From assembly GCA_002449695.1 (NCBI GenBank), contig DJXI01000076.1:1-47422 (forward strand): 47,422 bases of DNA, read 5' to 3'. This DNA is from Verrucomicrobia bacterium UBA7008 (GTDB lineage: Bacteria; Verrucomicrobiota; Kiritimatiellia; RFP12; UBA1067). Both the position numbers and the translations under genes were made by a program. The notes below the pieces were generated by a model that searched no databases, was not told where the DNA came from, and worked only from the letters and a program-made list of their open reading frames with translations. This document shows positions 33,200 to 42,389 of this stretch, in pieces (position 1 is the first letter of the stretch; every line of letters starts with the position of its first letter).

Positions 33200-33228
33200 A
33201 AAAAACCCCGCTCGTCCGAGCGGGGTTT
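33200..33228 (-). terminator. Intrinsic attenuator terminator of leuACDB
   Basis: Minus strand: CCCCGCTCG / CGAGCGGGG stem (9 bp plus flanking A:T pairs), two-base loop closed as CGGACG, followed by six T. It lies between the leader peptide and leuA, 30 bases before the leuA start. Confidence 0.9.
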
Positions 33229-33258
33229 GATTGCTGGTGTCTCGCCTTTCCGGCAATG

Positions 33259-33324
33259 TCACTCAAGCCCCGCATGTGTGCACGCAAGGTTCAGGAGCGC
33301 CAGAAGGAAAAACTGCTGTTTCAT
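33259..33324 (-). CDS. leuL: leu leader peptide (leuL), 21 residues
   Basis: ATG 33324 encodes MKQQFFLLALLNLACTHAGL plus E and a TGA stop. Five Leu codons occur within positions 7-13 (LLALLNL) and a sixth near the end. This is the arrangement of a leucine attenuator: a ribosome stalled for leucyl-tRNA leaves the downstream terminator (33200-33228) unformed. The start codon is only 11 bases after the -10, so translation begins nearly at the mRNA 5' end; no Shine-Dalgarno is seen. Confidence 0.85.
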   Translation of the reverse strand: MKQQFFLLALLNLACTHAGLE

Positions 33325-33335
33325 CTGTGCCGCAC

Positions 33336-33344
33336 AGTATATCA
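33336..33344 (-). promoter_or_regulatory. Extended -10 promoter of leuACDB
   Basis: Minus-strand TGATATACT, directly followed by the 13-base palindrome CTGTGCGGCACAG (33325-33337), which covers the expected start of transcription and could be an operator. Confidence 0.6.
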
Positions 33345-33391
33345 CATCCTCCTCCCCCCGCGCAAGGGGGAGAATGAGACTTCTCGAATCC

Positions 33392-34039
33392 TCATCTCGC
33401 GGGCGGCGGAACGGCGAGATCGAGACGGCCGGTCGGCGTCAGGTAATAGGTGTCGGGACGCGGCGGCGGGAAGCCGTCCGGAAACAGCCGCCGGGGACAC
33501 ATATATGGACTGACGAGCGTCGCGGCTCCGCCCTTGGTGACCATCACACCCGCCTTCGCGCCAAACGCGAAGCCGGCGCCGCCCCGCTCCCCTGGGCATG
33601 TCAGCTTCAACGGCTGGTCCGCGTCCGGCGGATACAGGAGGTCGCGCGGATCGATATTCGCCGTCAAAACGACAGGGAACCTGTCGTGGTCCGGCGGATT
33701 GACGGCGATGCACCAGCTGTCCGCGAACGGGAAAGAAGCCCTGACCACGCCGAACTTCGCCCACAACGCCTGGACAAGCTGCGTTGAGTTCGTGAAAGCG
33801 GAAGGGTCGACCCACTCCCCGCCCGCTTCATGCTCCGTCTCGTTCTGCGTAAGGGAGACGAACACATTTCGGCCGCACATGGCCATCCGAAGCGATTGCG
33901 CGCGAATCCGCTCGACGCGGGAGGAAATGAGGCCCCCCAACAGCAAGACGACGCACAGCAGCAAGCAAACACCCCACACCCATCGCCGCGCACGCCGCGA
34001 AGATCCGGGACTCGCCGAAGGATCGCCTGCAAATTTCAT
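33392..34039 (-). CDS. Membrane-anchored protein, possibly pseudopilin-like, unknown
   Basis: A 215-residue protein with one N-terminal TM (VWGVCLLLCVVLLLGGLISS, after arginines) and a periplasmic domain with cysteines, including the segments SLRMAMCGRNVFVSLTQNE and DPRDLLYPPDADQPLKLTCP. The hydrophobic N-terminal helix followed by a conserved-looking globular domain is like degenerate type II/IV pseudopilins, but no prepilin cleavage motif G-F-x-L-x-E is present. Its start is 10 bases after a -10 box, so the mRNA would be leaderless. A palindromic stretch of C/G runs follows the stop (33345-33375). Confidence 0.65.
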   Translation of the reverse strand: MKFAGDPSASPGSSRRARRWVWGVCLLLCVVLLLGGLISSRVERIRAQSLRMAMCGRNVFVSLTQNETEHEAGGEWVDPSAFTNSTQLVQALWAKFGVVRASFPFADSWCIAVNPPDHDRFPVVLTANIDPRDLLYPPDADQPLKLTCPGERGGAGFAFGAKAGVMVTKGGAATLVSPYMCPRRLFPDGFPPPRPDTYYLTPTGRLDLAVPPPAR

Positions 34040-34049
34040 TTCTGTCGCT

Positions 34050-34058
34050 ATCTTATCA
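34050..34058 (-). promoter_or_regulatory. Extended -10 promoter of the 33392-34039 gene
   Basis: Minus-strand TGATAAGAT ending exactly ten bases before ATG 34039, the same spacing as at the T3SS chaperone gene. Confidence 0.5.
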
Positions 34059-34081
34059 TTTACGCATCCGGCCTGTCAAGT

Positions 34082-34460
34082 GTTGCCAGCCCGTAAAGGG
34101 CTGGCAACCAGGTTGGGCAGTCGAATCAATCAACCTGCCGACCAGCCCTTCAAGCGTTGCCAGCCCGTAAAAGGCTGGCAACCAGGTTGGCCAGATCGAC
34201 GAATCAACCTGCCGACCAGCCCTTCAAGTGTTGCCAGCCCGTAAAGGGCTGGCAACCAGGTTGATTATTAGGCGGATCAACCTGCCGACCAGCCCTTCGA
34301 GTGTGCCAGCCCGTAAAGGGCTGGCAACCAGGTTGGGCAGTCGAATCAATCAACCTGCCGACCAGCCCTTCGAATGTTGCCAGCCCGTAAAGGGCTGGCA
34401 ACCAGGTTGATTATTAGGCGGATCAACCTGCCGACCAGCCCTTTACGGGCTGGTCGGATC
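34082..34460. repeat. Tandem hairpin array, 74-bp period, five units plus a partial
   Basis: Units begin at 34082, 34156, 34230, 34302 and 34376. Each has hairpin GTTGCCAGCCC/GGGCTGGCAAC, then CAGGTTG, a 14-16-base variable segment, then CAACCTGCCGACCAGCCCTT. Variable segments follow the order A, B, C, A, C (A = GGCAGTCGAATCAAT; C = ATTATTAGGCGGAT). The array begins 15 bases after the gyrB stop on the minus strand and fills the space to the next gene. Confidence 0.9.
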
Positions 34461-34476
34461 AGGCTGGCCGGATTTG

Positions 34477-36707
<2,231 letters not shown>

Positions 36708-36744
36708 TTTTTTCGCCCGTTTGGGGAAGTTCGCCCGGCGGTTT

Positions 36745-37989
36745 TCAGCGTCGGCGCACATGGTCGGCGCACGCGAAGGCAAAGCGCAGGACGGAGGCAC
36801 CGCCGAACCAGGCGAGCAGCGTCGGCAGATCCGTCACGCACCCGCGCGACGCGGCGAACGCCAGCGCCAGCGGGTAGACGACGTGCAGCGGCACGAGCCA
36901 CGCGAGAAACCCGAAGCGCCCGGCGGAGACCGCCGCATTCGTCTGGAACACCTGGCAGGTCGTCAGCGCGGCGATCGCGACCAGTCCCGGCAGCCAGGGC
37001 GCGACGGCCGCATAGTCCGCGCCGTGCGGCAGGAGCGCGAGCAGCTCCGCGCCCCACAGGCCGTAGACGGCCGCCAGCACCGCCGCCGCCGCGAGCGTGA
37101 CCGCCGCGCACGCGCGGACGAACGGGCGCGTCGACTCCCGGCGCCGCCCCGCCGCCGCCGTGTAGGGGAACATCACGAGCAGCAGCGGGAACGTCAGGTA
37201 ATAGAGGACGTCCGAGAAGCGCGAGGCCATGTAGTACCCCGCCGAATCGAGATCCGGCAGCGCCGTGCGCAAGACCGACTGCTCGACGAGCGCCGCCGCC
37301 ATCGGCGCGCCCTGATAGACCAGGATCGCCCCGAACGCGCGCGCGAGGCGGCACACGGCCGCGCGGTTCCAGTAGGGCGCGGGCGGCACGGCCCAGTCGC
37401 GGCGCAACGCACAGACGCTGCCGACGATGCGGAACGCCGGCAGGGCGGCCTGGCCGGCGAAGTAGCCCGCCAGCGCCCGCAGCGGCATCAGGGCCGCCAT
37501 CACGAGAAAGCGGACGACCGCGCCGCCGATCTCGACGGCGGCGAGCGACCGGAAGCGCTTCAGCGACTGGAGCGCGTCCGTGTAGACCGGCGCGACGCAG
37601 CCGAGGAACGCGGCCGCGACGACCAGCGTGCCGGCCGCAGCATCCGTCACGCGCATCGCCTTCAGGAAGTGCGGCGCGGCCACCGCCGCCGTCGCGAGGA
37701 CGAGGACCAGGATCGCCGCCACAGCCAGAAAGACGCCGCGCAGGAGGGACTTCACCTGCCCGCGTTCGCCGGCCGCCGCGAGGCTCGCCGACTCCTTCAT
37801 CACCGTCATCGCGAACGCGAACATCGGCAGGGAAAGGAACGTGGCGAACGAGGTCACCGGCAGCACCGCGCCGATTTCCGCCGGGGACACGTAGCGCGGC
37901 ACGAACCACATGCCGGCGGCGAGCGTGACGAGATCGCCCAGGCGCAAGGCGAGAAAGAGGAGGAGCGCGCTCTTTGCAAATCCATTCAT
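36745..37989 (-). CDS. Polysaccharide flippase-like (MOP superfamily) membrane protein
   Basis: A 414-residue protein with about 12 TM segments. N-terminus RLGDLVTLAAGMWFVPRYVS has the Wzx-like pattern, followed by FATFLSLPMFAFAMTVMKES and a C-terminal half repeating the layout (APMAAALVEQSVLRTALPDL). It fits the O-antigen/teichoic acid flippase group, which moves lipid-linked sugars across the inner membrane. It is ATG-coupled to tonB (TAATG) even though the two functions seem unrelated. No glycosyltransferase genes adjoin. Confidence 0.7.
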   Translation of the reverse strand: MNGFAKSALLLFLALRLGDLVTLAAGMWFVPRYVSPAEIGAVLPVTSFATFLSLPMFAFAMTVMKESASLAAAGERGQVKSLLRGVFLAVAAILVLVLATAAVAAPHFLKAMRVTDAAAGTLVVAAAFLGCVAPVYTDALQSLKRFRSLAAVEIGGAVVRFLVMAALMPLRALAGYFAGQAALPAFRIVGSVCALRRDWAVPPAPYWNRAAVCRLARAFGAILVYQGAPMAAALVEQSVLRTALPDLDSAGYYMASRFSDVLYYLTFPLLLVMFPYTAAAGRRRESTRPFVRACAAVTLAAAAVLAAVYGLWGAELLALLPHGADYAAVAPWLPGLVAIAALTTCQVFQTNAAVSAGRFGFLAWLVPLHVVYPLALAFAASRGCVTDLPTLLAWFGGASVLRFAFACADHVRRR

Positions 37990-38729
37990 TAGCGGCCTCC
38001 TTTCAGCTTGAAGGCGATCACGAGGCGCACGCGCCCGCTGACGCAGACCCCCTCCTCGGTCGCGGGCGCGAACCGGGCGGTGCGCACCGCCGCCAGCGCC
38101 GCATCATCCAGTTCCGCATGGCCGCTCGACGCGACGACGTCCGCCGACGCGACGACGCCCGTCTCGGTCACGACGGCCGCCACCGTAACGTTCCCCTCAT
38201 GCCCCTTCCGCCGCGCCGCGCGCGGGTAGACCGGGACGATTCGATTCAGCGCAACGGGGTCGGAAACGACATGGGCCTGTTCCACCGGCGCGCTTTCCAC
38301 AGGCGCGCTTTCCTCGCCTTCCGAATGATTTTCGCAAATTTCTTCAACATTTTTAGGGTCTGTCCCCACCGCCTCGGGGTCTGTCCCCAGCTCTTTTTCG
38401 GGGTCTGTCCCCGGCTCTTTTTCGGGGTCTGTTCCCACCGACGCGGGGCCTGTCCCCAGCTCTTCTTCCGGCGGTTCCATCGGCGGTTCTTCCGTGGGGA
38501 CAGACCCCGGTTCTTTCAAGGGGACAGACCCCGAGTCTTCCGGCTCCTCCGTGGGGACAGACCCCGGCTCGGCGGATGGGGCGGCGGGCAACGACGCCTC
38601 GACCAGCTCAAACGAAAGAGGGATGACCAGGGGGCGGGACGCCGGCGACGACAGCCACCCCGCCGTCACCACCGCGCCGCAGAGGACGCCGTGCAGCGCC
38701 AGCGACACGCCCAGGTCCCTCAACCGCAT
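37989..38729 (-). CDS. tonB: Energy transducer TonB
   Basis: A 246-residue protein that couples the proton-motive force to outer-membrane receptors. N-terminal TM (LHGVLCGAVVTAGWL), a long Pro/Glu linker (about 45-155) and the C-terminal TonB domain (PVYPRAARRKGHEGNVTVAA, then VVASSGHAELDDAALAAVRT, ARFAPATEEG). The linker is made of GSVP and GTDP tetrapeptides that come from one DNA palindrome in opposite orientations. It starts directly after the receptor stop codon (TAAATG), so receptor and transducer are co-expressed under the cobalamin riboswitch. ExbB/ExbD are not in the window. Confidence 0.9.
   Translation of the reverse strand: MRLRDLGVSLALHGVLCGAVVTAGWLSSPASRPLVIPLSFELVEASLPAAPSAEPGSVPTEEPEDSGSVPLKEPGSVPTEEPPMEPPEEELGTGPASVGTDPEKEPGTDPEKELGTDPEAVGTDPKNVEEICENHSEGEESAPVESAPVEQAHVVSDPVALNRIVPVYPRAARRKGHEGNVTVAAVVTETGVVASADVVASSGHAELDDAALAAVRTARFAPATEEGVCVSGRVRLVIAFKLKGGR
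38356..38565. repeat. Eight copies of palindrome family iv (GGGGTCTGTCCCC) inside tonB
   Basis: Plus strand: five copies read GGGGTCTGTCCCC or close variants (38356, 38376, 38400, 38424, 38445), then three read GGGGACAGACCCC (38496, 38520, 38553). Together they form a large inverted repeat. A further identical 13-mer, GGGGCCTGTCCCC, occurs at 40678-40690 in the receptor gene. Confidence 0.9.
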
Positions 38730-40742
38730 TTAGAACTCGTAGCTGAGCGTGAACATGTAGGAACGCCCGGCACCCGGATAGTAGCTGGTGCCGTAGCTCG
38801 CCCATTCGCAATAGTTGCGGTCGAAGAGGTTGTCGACGGTGAAGGTCGCCTTCCAGCCCTTGAGCCAGTCGCAGCCGGGCGCATAGGTGACGCCGACGTG
38901 AAAGAGACCGTAGGCAGGCACGCGCATCGACTTGTCGCCCGCGTAGCCGCCGTTGTTGCGGAAGTCCGAGACGCTCCACATGTAGCTCTGGTAGCGGTAG
39001 CCGCCGAAGACGAAGCAGTCGTCCCACAGCCAGACCTTGCCGTTGAGCGACACCGTCGTTTCCGGCACCATCGGCACCGTCTTGCCGTCGTAGTCGCCGC
39101 CGTCGAACTCGGCCTTGACGTACGAGCAGGCGAAGGCGAGTCCGGCCACCTTGTCGCGCTCCCACGCCAGGCGCAGATCGATGCCCTCGCGCAGGGTGTC
39201 GCCGCGGTAGTTGATGTTGTTGACGCGGTACCACGGATCGTACATGACCTCGTGCTTCGTCCGGGTGACGTAGGCGTTCGCCGCGAAGTCGCATTCATCG
39301 AGGAACGTCCACGCGGCGCCGACGTCGACCGACCAGCCCCTTTCGGGCGCGAGCATCGAATCCGACGAATAGGCGAAGGTGGCGGGGTCGTAGAGCGAGA
39401 CATACTCGTCGAGGAACGGCGAGCGGAAGAAGCGCGCGAACTTCACGTAGGTCTTGAGATCCTCGTGGGGCGTGAAGAGCAGCGCGGCCTCGCCGGCGAA
39501 GAGGTCGTCGGCGCGGCGCGGCGAACGGAGCTGCGTGTTCTCGCTCCAGCCGCGCTGGTAGCGCAGCCCCGCCTGCAGCGCGACGCTGTCGGTGAGGTTC
39601 AGCGTGTCCTGCCCGAAGAACGCCATCGACTGGCGGTTGAGCGCCGACTTGCCGGTTCCGTACATCGTCGCGTGCAGGCGGTCGTAGCGGTACGTCGTGC
39701 CGAGGATGAACGTGTTGTCCAGCCCGCCCACGTCCGCCGTGTTGATCCATTCGGGCGTCAGCTCGTAGGAATACATGTCGTAGTCGACGGTGTAGTAGTT
39801 GTACGTGCGGCTCTTCATGTGGCGGCGCGAGGCGGTGCCGATCAGCCGCAGCTCGTTCGCGTCGTCGACCTTGAACGAGCCCGTCATGTTCAGCCCGTAG
39901 GTTGTGCGGCGGTAGAAGTCGTCCCTGTACAGGCCCGCCTGGGTGGGATGTCCGTGCCACTGTGCGCGCGTCAGTCCGCCCGGCAGCTCGTAGTCGCTGT
40001 CGTTGTAGAAGACGCTCGCGCGCAGGAAGGAGCCGTTCTCCCAGTCCTGCCGGATGCCGCCGTTCGCGTTCCAGATGTCGTAGCCCGTGCGGTGCCGGTA
40101 GCCGTCGCCGTGCTCCCAGCCGCCGCCCGTCCACCAGCGCGACCGCGTCTCCTCGTCGCCGCCGCGCAGCGACGCGCGCGTGGCGATCGTGTTCCAGCTG
40201 CCGCCCTTCACCTCGAACGTGCCGTGCGTGCCGTAGTCGTCCGCCGCCGCGTCGGTCACGATGTTGACGACGCCCGCGCTGGCGCCGTCGCCCTGCAGGA
40301 CCGTCTGCGGCCCGTGGAGGATCTCGATCTTGCGCACCGCGCCCAGGTTGACCTGCGCGAGATTGGGCGCGGACATGTCGGGGTTGTTGAGCCGCTCGCC
40401 GTCGACGAGCACGAGCGTGCGGCCGAAGCCGTTCTCGCCCCAGCCGCGCAGCGACACCTGCCGGAGGGCCGGGTTGCCCGCGCCGAGCCCGGACACGTGC
40501 AGCGTCGGCACCGTCTTCGCCAGCAGGTCGGGCAGGTCCTTCGCGCCGCTCGCGGCGATATCGTCGCGCGTGATGACCTGCACGTCGGCCGGCGTCTCCA
40601 TCGCCGTCAGGTCCAGGCGCGTCGCCTCGACGATGACGGGCGGCAGTTCCGCCGCGTTCTCCCCTTCCGCGGTCTGCGGGGCCTGTCCCCAGGCCGACGC
40701 GCCGCCCAACGCGGCGAGCGCCGCGAGTGTCGTTGTCTTCAT
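38730..40742 (-). CDS. btuB: TonB-dependent outer-membrane receptor, BtuB-like
   Basis: A 670-residue receptor. Start ATG 40742 with AGAGGA eight bases upstream. Signal peptide MKTTTLAALAALGGASAWGQ, TonB-box-like PPVIVEATR, plug domain (ALRQVSLRGWGENGFGRTLV, LVDGERLNNPDMSAPN, GDGASAGVVNIVT) and a 22-strand barrel ending in F (SYMFTLSYEF). Regulation by a cobalamin riboswitch and co-transcription with tonB support a B12 receptor rather than a siderophore one. The signal-peptide junction carries a family iv palindrome (QAPQ region). Confidence 0.88.
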   Translation of the reverse strand: MKTTTLAALAALGGASAWGQAPQTAEGENAAELPPVIVEATRLDLTAMETPADVQVITRDDIAASGAKDLPDLLAKTVPTLHVSGLGAGNPALRQVSLRGWGENGFGRTLVLVDGERLNNPDMSAPNLAQVNLGAVRKIEILHGPQTVLQGDGASAGVVNIVTDAAADDYGTHGTFEVKGGSWNTIATRASLRGGDEETRSRWWTGGGWEHGDGYRHRTGYDIWNANGGIRQDWENGSFLRASVFYNDSDYELPGGLTRAQWHGHPTQAGLYRDDFYRRTTYGLNMTGSFKVDDANELRLIGTASRRHMKSRTYNYYTVDYDMYSYELTPEWINTADVGGLDNTFILGTTYRYDRLHATMYGTGKSALNRQSMAFFGQDTLNLTDSVALQAGLRYQRGWSENTQLRSPRRADDLFAGEAALLFTPHEDLKTYVKFARFFRSPFLDEYVSLYDPATFAYSSDSMLAPERGWSVDVGAAWTFLDECDFAANAYVTRTKHEVMYDPWYRVNNINYRGDTLREGIDLRLAWERDKVAGLAFACSYVKAEFDGGDYDGKTVPMVPETTVSLNGKVWLWDDCFVFGGYRYQSYMWSVSDFRNNGGYAGDKSMRVPAYGLFHVGVTYAPGCDWLKGWKATFTVDNLFDRNYCEWASYGTSYYPGAGRSYMFTLSYEF
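40678..40690. repeat. Palindrome family iv inside the btuB-like signal-peptide junction
   Basis: GGGGCCTGTCCCC, identical to a copy at 38445-38457 in tonB; encodes the WGQAP region at the end of the signal peptide. Confidence 0.75.
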
Positions 40743-40755
40743 TTGTGTTCCTCTT

Positions 40756-40864
40756 TCCCCCTCCTGCGAGGGTACTGGATTCGTTGTCGGCTGGCACCGC
40801 ATTCCGGCTGTGACGGCTGCGCGACAGTGCCTGGTTTCCACAGGACTTTCCGGCGCCCGCTTCG
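40756..40864 (-). promoter_or_regulatory. Cobalamin riboswitch (class II-like) upstream of the btuB-like gene
   Basis: The minus-strand leader contains, in order, GGCGCCGGAAAG, the hairpin CCTGTGGAAACCAGG, CACTGTCGCGCAGCCGT, CCGGAATGCGGTGCC and ACAACGAATCC. GGCGCC and GGTGCC can pair as the core stem; the pieces match the conserved parts of cobalamin riboswitches (GGGAAAG, GTGAAA loop, CCGAATGCC, ACAACGA loop of the compact class II type). A small hairpin CCCTC/GAGGG then sits just ahead of the Shine-Dalgarno, pointing to translational control. Identified by eye; covariance-model support is not available here. Confidence 0.75.
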
Positions 40865-40869
40865 CTGGT

Positions 40870-40878
40870 AGTATAACA
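40870..40878 (-). promoter_or_regulatory. Extended -10 promoter of the btuB-like / tonB unit
   Basis: Minus-strand TGTTATACT; transcription would start near 40863, directly at the 5' end of the riboswitch core. Confidence 0.6.
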
Positions 40879-40945
40879 TATTTCCGCGCACGTCTCCCAT
40901 CGGCATTTCCGATATCAGGTTTCGGTTTCCGCCGAGGGGGCAATA

Positions 40946-40954
40946 TGCTATAAT
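40946..40954 (+). promoter_or_regulatory. Extended -10 promoter of metF-metH
   Basis: Plus-strand TGCTATAAT, perfect extended -10, 27 bases before metF, divergent from the btuB promoter with about 65 bases between the two -10 boxes. The leader is too short for a riboswitch; AGGAG stands eight bases before the ATG. Confidence 0.6.
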
Positions 40955-40981
40955 GTTCGTCGCCCAGCAGGAGAAAAGCCG

Positions 40982-41848
40982 ATGAAGATACGCGACATCC
41001 TCGCGGAAGGACGCCCTTCCGTCTCGTTCGAAATCTTTCCGCCCCGGAAAGACACGCCGTTCGCGCCCGTGAAGGAGACGGTCGCGCGGCTCGCCCGCCA
41101 GCGGCCCGCGTTCATGTCCGTCACCTACGGCGCCGCCGGCAGCGCCGGCGCGCACACGGCCGAGGTCGCCGCGTTCGTCGAGGCGTGCGGCGTGACCGCG
41201 CTCGCGCACCTGACGTGCGTGGCGGCGACGCGCGCGGGCATCGCGGACGAGGCGGCGGCCCTGCGCGCGGCCCACGTGGAGAACATCCTCTGCCTGCGCG
41301 GCGACCTGCCGAAGGACGCGCCGCCGGAGACGGCCCGCCGCGACTTCGCCCATGCGGTCGATCTCGTCCGCGCGCTGCGCGGCACCGGCTTCTGCCTCGG
41401 CGGCGCGTGCTATCCCGAGCGCCATCCCGACTGCGCGCACATGGAGGACGACATCGCCTACCTGCGCGAGAAGGTCGACGCGGGGCTCGACTTCGTGACG
41501 ACGCAGATGTTCTTCGACAACAACATCTTCTACCGCTACCTCGCGAAGCTGCGCGACCGCGGCGTGACCGTGCCGGTCATCGCCGGCATCATGCCCGTCA
41601 CCAACGGCCGCCAGATCGCGCGCATCTGCCGCCTGTCGGGCACCTACCTGCCCAGCCGCTTCAAGGCCATCGTCGACCGCTACGGCGAGCGGCCCGCCGC
41701 CATGCTCGACGCGGGCGTCGCCTACGCGACGGAACAGATCGTCGACCTGTTCGCCAACGGCGTCAACGCCGTCCACATCTACACGATGAACAAGCCGGAG
41801 GTCGCCGAGCGCATCCGGGCGAACCTGAAAGGCATCCTTGACGATTGA
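40982..41848 (+). CDS. metF: Methylenetetrahydrofolate reductase
   Basis: A 288-residue FAD TIM-barrel enzyme making 5-methyltetrahydrofolate. FEIFPPR (catalytic Glu region, residue ~17), MSVTYGAAGS, HLTCVAATR, LRGDLPKD (FAD site), TQMFFDN and PVIAGIMPVTN. Length is typical of bacterial MetF (~290). AGGAG at eight bases before the ATG. The stop codon is inside the next gene's start region, so the two are translationally coupled. It supplies the methyl donor for the MetH encoded downstream. Confidence 0.97.
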   Translation: MKIRDILAEGRPSVSFEIFPPRKDTPFAPVKETVARLARQRPAFMSVTYGAAGSAGAHTAEVAAFVEACGVTALAHLTCVAATRAGIADEAAALRAAHVENILCLRGDLPKDAPPETARRDFAHAVDLVRALRGTGFCLGGACYPERHPDCAHMEDDIAYLREKVDAGLDFVTTQMFFDNNIFYRYLAKLRDRGVTVPVIAGIMPVTNGRQIARICRLSGTYLPSRFKAIVDRYGERPAAMLDAGVAYATEQIVDLFANGVNAVHIYTMNKPEVAERIRANLKGILDD

Positions 41849-42389
41849 CCCGACAGACGTCGCGCGCTACCTGCTGCTCGGCGCGCACGCGCCCGACGCG
41901 GCGCTCGCCGCGCGCATCGACGCGCTGCGCACGGCGGCGCTTCGGGTCATCCGCCCCGCGCGCACGTGGCGGCGCGGCGACCTCGCGGACTGGCGCGCGC
42001 GCTCCGCGACGCTGGCGCTGCGCCTCGCGGGCTGCCACGCCGTCTATCTCGCCTGCGGCACGCTCGGCGCGGGATTCGACGCGCTCGCGCGCCGCACGGC
42101 GGCGACCTCGGCGGCGGACGCGCTCATCCTGCAGGCCGTCGGCGCGGCCGCCATCGAGGCGTGGATGGACGAGACCGAGGACGAGATCCGCCGCGGTCTC
42201 GCGCCCGGCGAAACGCTGGTGCGGCGCTATTCGCCCGGCTACGGCGACCTGCCGCTCGCGGCCCAGCGCGACCTCCTCGGCTTTCTCGACGCGCCGCGCA
42301 CCGTCGGCGTCTCGCTCACCGACACCCTTCTGATGGTGCCGTCCAAATCCGTCAGCGCCCTCATCGGCGTCAGGAAAGGTTCAGCATGA
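41838..42389 (+). CDS. Stand-alone MetH reactivation-domain protein
   Basis: A 183-residue protein. The segment RYSPGYGDLPLAAQRDL, then GVSLTDTLLMVPSKSVSALI matches the C-terminal activation domain of cobalamin-dependent methionine synthase, which binds SAM for reductive remethylation of oxidised cob(II)alamin. It is encoded separately, just upstream of a MetH without this domain. Start is probably TTG 41838 with AAAGG five to six bases upstream, overlapping the end of metF by 11 bases; no in-frame ATG near. It overlaps metH by four (ATGA). Confidence 0.85.
   Translation: MTIDPTDVARYLLLGAHAPDAALAARIDALRTAALRVIRPARTWRRGDLADWRARSATLALRLAGCHAVYLACGTLGAGFDALARRTAATSAADALILQAVGAAAIEAWMDETEDEIRRGLAPGETLVRRYSPGYGDLPLAAQRDLLGFLDAPRTVGVSLTDTLLMVPSKSVSALIGVRKGSA

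Noticed and set aside
33345..33375. GC-rich palindrome (CTCCCCC/GGGGGAG) downstream of the 33392-34039 gene as a terminator
   Set aside because: No T-run follows on the minus strand, so an intrinsic terminator cannot be supported.
34082..34460. CRISPR array
   Set aside because: Period 74 is regular, but the variable pieces are only 14-16 bases, recur (A, C twice) and the constant part is itself two hairpins; no cas genes are seen.
37974..40871. Plus-strand open frame of 965 codons across tonB and the receptor gene
   Set aside because: Low-complexity Arg/Val/Asp product, no RBS, antisense to two clearly coding genes.
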